A stretch of 64,000 nt of DNA from Legionella londiniensis (GTDB taxonomy: Bacteria; Pseudomonadota; Gammaproteobacteria; Legionellales; Legionellaceae). The stretch's first letter is position 1; each line of letters begins with the position of its first letter. Positions 57,421-64,000 of the stretch are shown piece by piece. Below the pieces are notes generated by a model that saw nothing but the letters and a program-made list of their open reading frames with translations, had not been told where the DNA came from and ran no database searches. A program made the translations under genes and the position numbers. The stretch is taken from positions 48,635-112,634 of the forward strand of contig NZ_LNYK01000010.1 of the NCBI RefSeq assembly GCF_001467825.1, in the 5' to 3' direction.

Positions 57421-57987
57421 ATGATTTATGATTTTTTGGGCGCACTGGCGTCACTTATCTCCACATATTATTTTATCCGCCAGGACAAGAGAGCCTGGCT
57501 AATTGGACTCATTGCTACATCCTTGAATGGCTGGCTTTACTGGCAAAACGGCATCTATGCCGACATGTGCCTTGAGTCGTTTTACGCCTTGACTACAGGA
57601 TATGGCTGGTATCAATGGTCAAAAAACAAAAGCCATCAGCAAAAACACTACCTAATAACAAAGCCATCTCCTAAACAGGCTTTAATTGTTTTGTTGGCTG
57701 TCGGCATTATATTTTTACTCATCTATTATATTTTATGTTTTTTTCATTCGACTATTGCCGCACTTGACGCCCTGACCAGCTCATTAAGCCTGGTTGCGCA
57801 GTGGTTGATGTGCCATAAGATAATAACCACCTGGATATTATGGTTTGTGACCGATGCCTTGTACGCCCTAATCTATATCCAAAAAAACCTGCCGGCACAT
57901 GTCATTCTCATGCTTTTATATATGTTTTTAGCCATTTCTGGATACAAAATATGGCTTAAGTCCACCTCGAAGGAAAATTCATTATAG
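57421..57987 (+). CDS. pnuT: PnuT-like thiamine transporter (PnuC family)
   Basis: 188-residue membrane protein of the PnuC family with about seven hydrophobic segments. Family features are LIGLIATSLNGWLYWQNG, ADMCLESFYALTTGYGWYQW and the closing WFVTDALYALIYIQKNLP. PnuC members move vitamins by facilitated diffusion: PnuC takes nicotinamide riboside and PnuT thiamine. The TPP riboswitch ending 1 base before the start codon points to thiamine, because PnuT is known for TPP-riboswitch control. No thiamine biosynthesis or kinase gene lies nearby. Substrate assignment rests on the riboswitch. Confidence 0.9.
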   Translation: MIYDFLGALASLISTYYFIRQDKRAWLIGLIATSLNGWLYWQNGIYADMCLESFYALTTGYGWYQWSKNKSHQQKHYLITKPSPKQALIVLLAVGIIFLLIYYILCFFHSTIAALDALTSSLSLVAQWLMCHKIITTWILWFVTDALYALIYIQKNLPAHVILMLLYMFLAISGYKIWLKSTSKENSL

Positions 57988-58170
57988 ATAGCCATCTACT
58001 ATAATTGATTATTATGGATAACTATTGGTTTTTTTAGTGTTTCTATGATTTAGGAGAAGTTGTTTTAGAGCCGCGAATTGCCGAACATAAGCGCTGAGTA
58101 AGGCGCGATTAGGCAAAATTACAAGCATTAAATAATCAGTTATGAGGCTCTTGGAATAAGGACTGTTGTC

Positions 58171-59616
58171 ATGTTTGAGACACTGGATACCCTAAGCCTT
58201 CTGAAGCAAGGATTACCTGAGAAAAAACTCAGCAAGGATATCATCATTGTTGGCGCAGGCATTGCGGGTCTGGTTGCAGCCAGAATACTGAGCCAGGCTG
58301 GCCATAATATCAAAATCATCGAAGCCAAATCACGGCCTGGCGGGAGAATTTTTACCAAACGATTGCATGATGGCCGGTTCGTAGAACTTGGGGCAATGCG
58401 CTTCTCAAAGAAACATACTCATGCAATGGAGTTAATCAGCCAACTGGGATTAAAACTTTCCCCTTTTCATCTTCGAAAAAAGCAGATCTATATTGGCGGA
58501 AGATTATATAAAATGAATGATTTCCTGCCAGGATCCGTTGGCTTTAAGGTATATCGAAATGAAGATATTCCGCCCCCCTTGTTACTCAACAACATTATGA
58601 AGCCTATCTTTTCCCTTTACAATAGAAAAGATCAAGATGAGACGGAAGCCTGGTTTGAAATGCTTCATCGCTATGATCGATTTTCTATTCTGGATTGGTT
58701 TAAAGAGTGCAAACTATCTGATGCAGCAATTGCCGTGTTGAGTTTATACAACAATATTGAAGGGCGGCTAGGATTTAATTTTGCAGAATGGTCAGAATAT
58801 ATCAGGCAAGATGCGTTTGGGGATGATTTAACGTATATCAAGCAAGGTGCTGACACAATCATTGAAAAACTGGTGCAACCTTTTAACGATCGAATAAAAT
58901 ACGGATGCAAACTGGTAGAAGTAAAGCAAAGCCTGACTCATGGGATCATCAAATATACAACAGCTTTCGGCAAGGTTGTATCCATGAAAGCTGATGAAGT
59001 GATTCTCACAATCCCCCCAATTGTGCTTCGCCACATTCCAATTGAAGGTTTTGATTTGGAAAAGCTCTCAGCCTTAAGGGCAACATATCAAGGCAGGGGA
59101 GCAAAAGTATTTTTGCAATTTAACAAACGATGGTGGGATGACTTAGGTTTTGGTATAGACGGCGGGCTGGTTGTAACCGACCTTCCTGCGCGCAATATTA
59201 TCTTTACTCCCGCAGGCCAGGGAAGGGACAAAACCCGAGGCTTGATTTTAGGCTCATACACCTGGGAAGCCGACAGTATGGTACTGTCCAATCTCCCTGA
59301 AGCAGAAAAAATTGAGCGGGTACTTTATGATGTCATAAAAATCTTTCCTGAAGCGGAAGGCAGTTTTGAGCGAGGATATACGCATGATTGGGGCACTGAT
59401 CGCTGGGCTGGTGGCATCGGCGGATTATTTCAGCCGCATGAAATGACTGGGCAACATTACCGCAATCTGCTGCGTCCAGTGGGTCGAGTATGGCTCAGTG
59501 GCGATACTTACACCCGAAGATATAGAAGATGGATTGAAGGAGCCATTCGTTCTGCAATAAAAATTTCTTACGCGGTGCATATGGATATCCGGGGAGAAAA
59601 ATTATGGCTGGATTAG
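58171..59616 (+). CDS. Flavin monoamine oxidase-family protein
   Basis: 481-residue FAD-dependent amine oxidase. The dinucleotide-binding fold is IIIVGAGIAGLVAARIL (from about residue 24), followed by EAKSRPGGRIFTKR and ELGAMRFSKKHTHA. The C-terminal FAD segment is GRVWLSGDTYTRRYRRWIEGAIRSAI. RWAGGIGGLFQPHEM and GRGAKVFLQFNKRWWDD recall bacterial L-amino-acid and tryptophan oxidases. There is no signal peptide, so it is cytosolic. AAGGA lies 8 bases before the ATG. It overlaps the next gene, a PAS-domain protein, by 13 bases. Substrate is unknown. Confidence 0.88.
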   Translation: MFETLDTLSLLKQGLPEKKLSKDIIIVGAGIAGLVAARILSQAGHNIKIIEAKSRPGGRIFTKRLHDGRFVELGAMRFSKKHTHAMELISQLGLKLSPFHLRKKQIYIGGRLYKMNDFLPGSVGFKVYRNEDIPPPLLLNNIMKPIFSLYNRKDQDETEAWFEMLHRYDRFSILDWFKECKLSDAAIAVLSLYNNIEGRLGFNFAEWSEYIRQDAFGDDLTYIKQGADTIIEKLVQPFNDRIKYGCKLVEVKQSLTHGIIKYTTAFGKVVSMKADEVILTIPPIVLRHIPIEGFDLEKLSALRATYQGRGAKVFLQFNKRWWDDLGFGIDGGLVVTDLPARNIIFTPAGQGRDKTRGLILGSYTWEADSMVLSNLPEAEKIERVLYDVIKIFPEAEGSFERGYTHDWGTDRWAGGIGGLFQPHEMTGQHYRNLLRPVGRVWLSGDTYTRRYRRWIEGAIRSAIKISYAVHMDIRGEKLWLD

Positions 59617-59957
59617 AAGCAGATGTAACCGTCACAATCTGTGAAGAAGGTAAGATCATAGAAATTGAAGGCAATTTTAAAAAATTATTTGGGTGGGAAA
59701 TTAAAGAAGTTCTTGGCAAGTCGGTCGAAATTCTAATGCCGTATAAGTACCGCGAACGTCATAGGGCTGGATTTGAGCGTTGGCGCAGGACTGGAGAAAA
59801 AAGGGCTATTGGTACGTGGATGGCTATCGAAGCAAAACATAAAGATGGCCATGTCTTCCCTATTTCAATGATTCTTGCTGAACGCATCATTGGCAAGCAT
59901 AGGCGGGTAACAGCTTATTTCATTACAAACAGGCACATGATAAGCAATTCAACATAA
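59604..59957 (+). CDS. Stand-alone PAS-domain protein
   Basis: 117-residue protein that is essentially one PAS domain: ICEEGKIIEIEGNFKKLFG, GKSVEILMPYKYRERHRAGF, then AKHKDGHVFPISMILAERI. No kinase, cyclase or DNA-binding output domain is present. The motif LMPYKYRERHRAGFERW is typical of PAS domains that bind haem or flavin in FixL-like sensors, but ligand binding is not certain. Its ATG has GGGGAG about 8 bases upstream and lies inside the amine oxidase gene, so the two are translationally coupled. It may sense redox or a product of the oxidase. Confidence 0.88.
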   Translation: MAGLEADVTVTICEEGKIIEIEGNFKKLFGWEIKEVLGKSVEILMPYKYRERHRAGFERWRRTGEKRAIGTWMAIEAKHKDGHVFPISMILAERIIGKHRRVTAYFITNRHMISNST

Positions 59958-60065
59958 GCGCTCACCCGTCTTTATAGCTTCATGCCTTCCAGAATGCAAC
60001 GCGCTTCTGAATCAGGCTTGAGTTTTTGCTGGTATTGCATGATAACGACATGCCAGGCGCAAGCC

Positions 60066-61538
60066 TTAACCTATATCGCGCAGCTCTGCTATAGGTCGAA
60101 CCCAGGGGTTTAATTGAGCAAGCTTCAGCGGAAGCCTGGACGCAGCAAGCTTTGCAGTATCTCGTTTATCATACTCGCCCAATGTTAGTACATACCAGTC
60201 AATGCCTTGCTTTTGGGTTCTGCGGATTTTGCTTTTTTCCTTAATATGATTCATTTGGGCAAAATGCTCTAATGAATGAGTGTTATGGCTGGCTAGCAAC
60301 TGAATTGTATACTTTCCGCGTTTTGCCATATCTTTGGTTAAACGGTTTGTTTGGCGAGTTACTGGTTTTTGGGCTTTTCCATTTGCTTTAGAAACAGATG
60401 GATGATTGTGCTTTTTCTCGGACAGTTTTTGGGGTTCATTGCTTTCTTTTTTGATATTTTTAGGTATAACAATCACTTTATCAAGCAAGACCAATGATTC
60501 ATCAACTTCAACCTCATTTTCAATTTCATCAAGATCCATTAATGATGTCTTTTGATTTAATGAGACATGCACAAGATCCTGCCTTTCTGCATTAATTTGA
60601 TAACCGGGGATATAGCTGTTTAATAAAGGTGCAGTTTCCACTTTTGCTTGTTGAATTGTTGCTGGCTGTTGAGGCAAAGGCGTGACCACGGCAACCGTTT
60701 CTTTAGTTTGAGTTCTGTCAGGTTGCGTGATTTGGCGATGCGGCTCAACAATAAATGCGATGCCTAGCGCCACGAATACCGCGGCTGCAACCAGCGTAAA
60801 CCGCATTCCTGTTTTATTGGATTTTTTATGTACTTTTTGTACAAGAGATGGGTTTCCAAAAAAACTATCCAACTGGCTATTAATACCGACAATATTGCCA
60901 TCGGTTAATTCATAAAACTGTTTTAACCGCTCGTCGGTTAAAAAGCCAAGCCTTGATAACAATCGATAACGGATATAATCCTTCGCTTCACTTTCACTGA
61001 GGGCACCCAGCTCTATCGAATGGATCATATCCTGATTGAGGTCTTTTCCTGCCTTATTGAGGGTGCGCAAAATAGAATAATTAGAAATAAGGCAAACATG
61101 AAAATAACAGGATGTCCCTTGTTCCTGGAGGGCATGGATGAGATCTTGAATAAATTCTTCAGAAAGGTAATGGGCATCATCAATAATAATCAAGGTATGT
61201 GTCTTCGCATTCTGGCTCTGTTCAATATAGCCTCTGATGCTGTGATCTCCTTGATGATTTAAAATAAGCCCCAACTGCGATAGGAAAAAAGCGTGGTCAA
61301 ATAAAGGACTTGCGGCCACAAAATAAGTCTTTATCTGTTCATCAATATTGGCTTTTAAAAGATGCGCAAAAGTTGTTTTACCCCCGCCCTGCTCTCCAAG
61401 CACTGCCAGTAAAACATTATTGTTTCCTTTGATTAAATGATTGATAAACGCAATTTTAGTTATCCAGGAAGCAGGTTTATAAATCGCTTCTGATGCGTTA
61501 TTTTGTTCAGCCTTGAACTGGTTTAATCCGCTATTCAT
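60066..61538 (-). CDS. damX: DamX-like AAA ATPase with SPOR domain
   Basis: 490-residue bitopic membrane protein. The cytoplasmic AAA (ExeA-like) domain has Walker A LGEQGGGKTTFAHLL (about residue 46) and Walker B HTLIIIDDAHYLSEEF. One membrane segment is near residues 247-264 (FTLVAAAVFVALGIAFIV). A disordered periplasmic linker leads to a C-terminal SPOR domain (KYTIQLLASHN, WYVLTLGEYDKRDTAKLAA), which binds denuded septal glycan. This is the DamX architecture, placing it at the division site. It follows aroB by 5 bases, matching the enteric aroK-aroB-damX order. Confidence 0.92.
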   Translation of the reverse strand: MNSGLNQFKAEQNNASEAIYKPASWITKIAFINHLIKGNNNVLLAVLGEQGGGKTTFAHLLKANIDEQIKTYFVAASPLFDHAFFLSQLGLILNHQGDHSIRGYIEQSQNAKTHTLIIIDDAHYLSEEFIQDLIHALQEQGTSCYFHVCLISNYSILRTLNKAGKDLNQDMIHSIELGALSESEAKDYIRYRLLSRLGFLTDERLKQFYELTDGNIVGINSQLDSFFGNPSLVQKVHKKSNKTGMRFTLVAAAVFVALGIAFIVEPHRQITQPDRTQTKETVAVVTPLPQQPATIQQAKVETAPLLNSYIPGYQINAERQDLVHVSLNQKTSLMDLDEIENEVEVDESLVLLDKVIVIPKNIKKESNEPQKLSEKKHNHPSVSKANGKAQKPVTRQTNRLTKDMAKRGKYTIQLLASHNTHSLEHFAQMNHIKEKSKIRRTQKQGIDWYVLTLGEYDKRDTAKLAASRLPLKLAQLNPWVRPIAELRDIG

Positions 61539-61543
61539 TATGG

Positions 61544-62650
61544 TTATTCTCCTTCAACCGCACTTAACATTGCCTGATGCACAGATTCTTTCGTTACTTT
61601 ATCTTCAAGATAACAATTTCCAGATTGCTTAATGAGTACAAACCGTAATCGCTTATTTTTAACTTTTTTATCACTGAACATCAAAGCATACAATAAGTCC
61701 AGATCAATTTCTCTTGGTATGCGGCGAGGTAATCCTGCTTTTCTTAATAACTCATCAATCATTTGTAATTCAGAATAAGGAAGCACACCCTGCTGATGAG
61801 AAAGCAATGCGGCGCAAAACAGGCCAATTGCCACCGCCTCTCCGTGAAGCCACTGCTCAAAATGTGTACAAGCCTCAAGTGCATGAGCAAAAGTATGCCC
61901 CAGGTTGAGTAACGCCCTTTTCCCTGATTCACGCTCATCACATTCAACAAAACGAGCTTTAACCATGCAGCAACGGGCAATAATGGGTGAAAGGTTGTCT
62001 AAAGAGACAGCAGACAATCCATGATGCAAATACGCTTGCACCATTTCCAGTAAGGCGCCCCCTTCTAACAGGGCATACTTGATGATTTCTCCAAACCCCG
62101 CCCGAAATTCGCGAATGGGTAATGTGGTCAAAGTCTCTAGATCCATAATGACTGCTTGCGGCTGATAAAAGCAGCCAATCATATTTTTTGCAAGAGGGTG
62201 GTTAATTGCTGTTTTACCGCCGATAGAAGCATCAACTTGCGCAAGCAACGTAGTCGGCAGTTGGACAAAACCCACCCCTCTTTGATATGTTGCCGCGGCC
62301 AGTCCTGCAATATCTCCTATTACACCACCGCCTAAAGCCACTATCGTTGTATCGCGATGATGATGTTTTTTAACCAAAATTTCATAGATCTGGTTGAGGC
62401 TTTCCTGGTTCTTGTACGACTCTCCATCTTCCAGGACTACAGAATTGCATTGCGTGATAGAAAGCGCATTCTTTACTTGGTCAAGATAGAGGGCTCCAAC
62501 GGTTTTATTGGTCACAATTAATGCCTGGTCAGCCTGGATGACCTGACGCAACATTGCCCTGTCAGAGAGGCATCGGGAACCAATATAGATTGGATATTCA
62601 TGGCCTGGCACACGAATACTAAGCCTATGACTTATTTCAGATTTCACCAT
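61544..62650 (-). CDS. aroB: 3-dehydroquinate synthase
   Basis: NAD- and Zn-dependent second enzyme of the shikimate pathway, converting DAHP to 3-dehydroquinate. The 368-residue protein has [70 protein letters not shown] with the zinc Glu, and [16 protein letters not shown]...LHGEAVAIG with zinc histidines. It overlaps aroK by 14 bases and is followed by damX. Its Shine-Dalgarno is weak, suggesting coupling to aroK. Confidence 0.98.
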   Translation of the reverse strand: MVKSEISHRLSIRVPGHEYPIYIGSRCLSDRAMLRQVIQADQALIVTNKTVGALYLDQVKNALSITQCNSVVLEDGESYKNQESLNQIYEILVKKHHHRDTTIVALGGGVIGDIAGLAAATYQRGVGFVQLPTTLLAQVDASIGGKTAINHPLAKNMIGCFYQPQAVIMDLETLTTLPIREFRAGFGEIIKYALLEGGALLEMVQAYLHHGLSAVSLDNLSPIIARCCMVKARFVECDERESGKRALLNLGHTFAHALEACTHFEQWLHGEAVAIGLFCAALLSHQQGVLPYSELQMIDELLRKAGLPRRIPREIDLDLLYALMFSDKKVKNKRLRFVLIKQSGNCYLEDKVTKESVHQAMLSAVEGE

Positions 62651-63164
62651 AAATATACTTAATGATATTATTGGCCACAGCCTTAACAGTCAGTTTATCT
62701 GTTTCAAAGCTGATATCGGCCAATTCTTCATAAAAAGGCTCTCTTTCTTCACGCAGCACTTCCAAGCGCTTTTCCAGGTCATCGGTCTGCAAAAGCGGTC
62801 TTTTTGTATCGCGCTTGGTACGTTCAAATTGTTGCTGCAAGGAAGTTTTAAGATAAATAACCGTCCCGCGCGCGGCTAGAGCATTACGATTTTCGGGAGT
62901 CATCACAACACCGCCGCCCGTGGCCAGAACGATATTGCTTTTTTGGGTTAATTCTTCAATGACTTTTTGTTCGCGACGACGAAATCCTTCTTCACCTTCC
63001 ACATCAAATATCCAGGATATATCTGCCCCAGATCTCTCTTCAATCACCTCGTCAGAATCATAGAACTCAAGTTTGAGCTCCTTTGCCAAAGTACGGCCAA
63101 TTGTACTTTTACCAGCACCCATTGGCCCGATGAGAAAAATATTTCGTACTTTAACTATGCTCAT
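62637..63164 (-). CDS. aroK: Shikimate kinase
   Basis: Phosphorylates shikimate at O3 with ATP. The 175-residue protein has the P-loop [12 protein letters not shown], the shikimate-binding [18 protein letters not shown] and [19 protein letters not shown], and the lid with RDTKRPLL. Length and order (pilQ-aroK-aroB-damX) match gamma-proteobacteria. It starts at ATG 63164, 87 bases after the pilQ stop. Confidence 0.97.
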   Translation of the reverse strand: MSIVKVRNIFLIGPMGAGKSTIGRTLAKELKLEFYDSDEVIEERSGADISWIFDVEGEEGFRRREQKVIEELTQKSNIVLATGGGVVMTPENRNALAARGTVIYLKTSLQQQFERTKRDTKRPLLQTDDLEKRLEVLREEREPFYEELADISFETDKLTVKAVANNIIKYIYGEI

Positions 63165-63251
63165 TTTTAACTACATACCTCTATTTGCTAAATACATGAA
63201 AAATCCAAATTGTTAACTCTGCATCTTTTGGCAGAAAGCATTTCAGAAAAC

Positions 63252-64000
63252 CTATTCTTTCCAGGGCTTTGCTCTTACAGGAGCAGGGGGCACAGCAACT
63301 GGAATTGCCGGACCAACAGGCTTGCCAAATTTATCCAGCTCAATTCCCTTGACAACCTGCGGCAATTGTCCCTGGATAGTCGAGATCGACAAATTGTTGG
63401 TTATTATCCTAGGAGTTATGAAAATGAGCAACTCCTCATTAGTAAGTCTAGCTGAACTACGCGTGAATAAATTTCCAACAATTGGCAGTTCACCCAGAAA
63501 CGGTATTCTCGTTATGTTATTGTTTTTATCCTGTCGGTAAATACCACCCAAAACGATGGTTTGTCCATTATTAACCAAAACATTTGTTTCAATTGATTTA
63601 GTGATAATAATAGGCACGCCTTGTACACGACGTCCCGAATCGGAATCCTGGTTGATTTGAAGATCCATTAACAGCTTGCCATCCGGGGTAATTTGCGGGG
63701 TAACCTTTAAGCTTAATACCGCCTTTTTAAACGCCACAGCAGTAGCGCCGCTTGATGTTGCTTCCTGATAGGGGATATCTTCACCAGATTCTATGACAGC
63801 AGCCTGTTGATTCGTTGTCATTAGGCGGGGGCTTGCAATAATCTCCGCGCGTCCTTCACTTTCAAGCGCTGATAATTCCAAATCAAGCAATACATCATTA
63901 CCAAGTTTAGCCAACGCAATACCAATTGATCCAGGCGAGCCGGTAATAGGCAATGCCCCTAAGTCCACATTCAAGCGATCCGCAATCGGTACATCGGCGG
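63252..64000 (-). CDS. pilQ: Type IV pilus secretin PilQ, C-terminal part
   Basis: Outer-membrane secretin forming the channel for type IV pili and DNA uptake. Only the last 249 codons are in the window; the frame runs open through the right edge (PIADRLNVDLGALP just inside it). The secretin domain is clear: LDLELSALESEGRAEIIASP, VIESGEDIPYQEATSSGATAV, KKAVLSLKVTPQITPDG, VNNGQTIVLGGIYRQDK, and LGELPIVGNLFTRSS with the following ELLIFITPRI. The protein ends about 50 residues later in a Pro-rich tail (PVAVPPAPVRAKPW). It heads the aroK-aroB-damX run. Confidence 0.96.
   Translation of the reverse strand, partial: ADVPIADRLNVDLGALPITGSPGSIGIALAKLGNDVLLDLELSALESEGRAEIIASPRLMTTNQQAAVIESGEDIPYQEATSSGATAVAFKKAVLSLKVTPQITPDGKLLMDLQINQDSDSGRRVQGVPIIITKSIETNVLVNNGQTIVLGGIYRQDKNNNITRIPFLGELPIVGNLFTRSSARLTNEELLIFITPRIITNNLSISTIQGQLPQVVKGIELDKFGKPVGPAIPVAVPPAPVRAKPWKE

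Overview
The window looks like a chromosomal segment of a Legionella species. The strongest pointer is a Mip-type FKBP prolyl isomerase (20289-20993) that matches the L. pneumophila protein closely from signal peptide to C-terminus. Supporting pointers are the type IV pilus/competence genes, an AmpG-like permease and long helical proteins of the kind seen among Dot/Icm effectors. Genes are dense on both strands, and operons are tight, with frequent 4-14 base overlaps. No CRISPR array, insertion sequence or prophage was seen.

Layout: 1-3.75 kb, minus strand, mreB-mreC-mreD-icd. 3.75-4.05 kb, an intergenic stretch rich in inverted repeats, then a ComEA-like DNA-binding protein. 4.4-11.6 kb, minus strand, a run ppsA - CPA2 antiporter - nadC - murG - M20 peptidase. 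11.7-16.1 kb, plus strand, purB-nadB-nadA. With nadC this supplies de novo NAD synthesis from aspartate. 16.2-18.8 kb, an accessory patch: a small exported protein, tRNA-Leu(CAA), a RES-Xre toxin-antitoxin pair with operator-like dyads, and an unknown 209-residue protein. 18.8-21 kb, ampG-like and mip. 21.2-32 kb, one 3590-residue protein with an embedded SecA-type ATPase motor, the most unusual object here. 32.1-38.7 kb, a palindromic repeat, xseA, an M23 peptidase, a rhomboid protease and mfd. 38.7-43.7 kb, an acyl-CoA synthetase, tldD, a nitrilase-family amidase and a BI-1/YccA membrane protein. 43.8-48.9 kb, minus strand, era-recO-pdxJ-korA-korB. 49.1-52.2 kb, a minor pilin, a 604-residue coiled-coil protein (effector candidate) and a KDPG-aldolase-like protein without the catalytic lysine. 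52.2-56.7 kb, ribF-ileS-lspA. 56.8-60 kb, uspA, a TPP riboswitch driving a PnuT-like thiamine transporter, and an amine oxidase overlapping a PAS-domain gene. 60-64 kb, minus strand, pilQ (cut by the window edge)-aroK-aroB-damX-like.

How the genes fit together: most of the window is housekeeping (cell shape and wall, NAD, PLP and flavin cofactors, shikimate, DNA repair). Three themes bear on the host-associated lifestyle: Mip and the giant SecA-like protein side by side; type IV pilus and competence pieces at three places; and a putative NAD-degrading toxin close to the NAD biosynthesis operon. Start codons were re-chosen for several genes where family alignment and a Shine-Dalgarno sequence favoured an internal start: mreC, the M20 peptidase, nadC, purB, xseA, the M23 peptidase, the acyl-CoA synthetase, era, the pilin and the aldolase-like gene.
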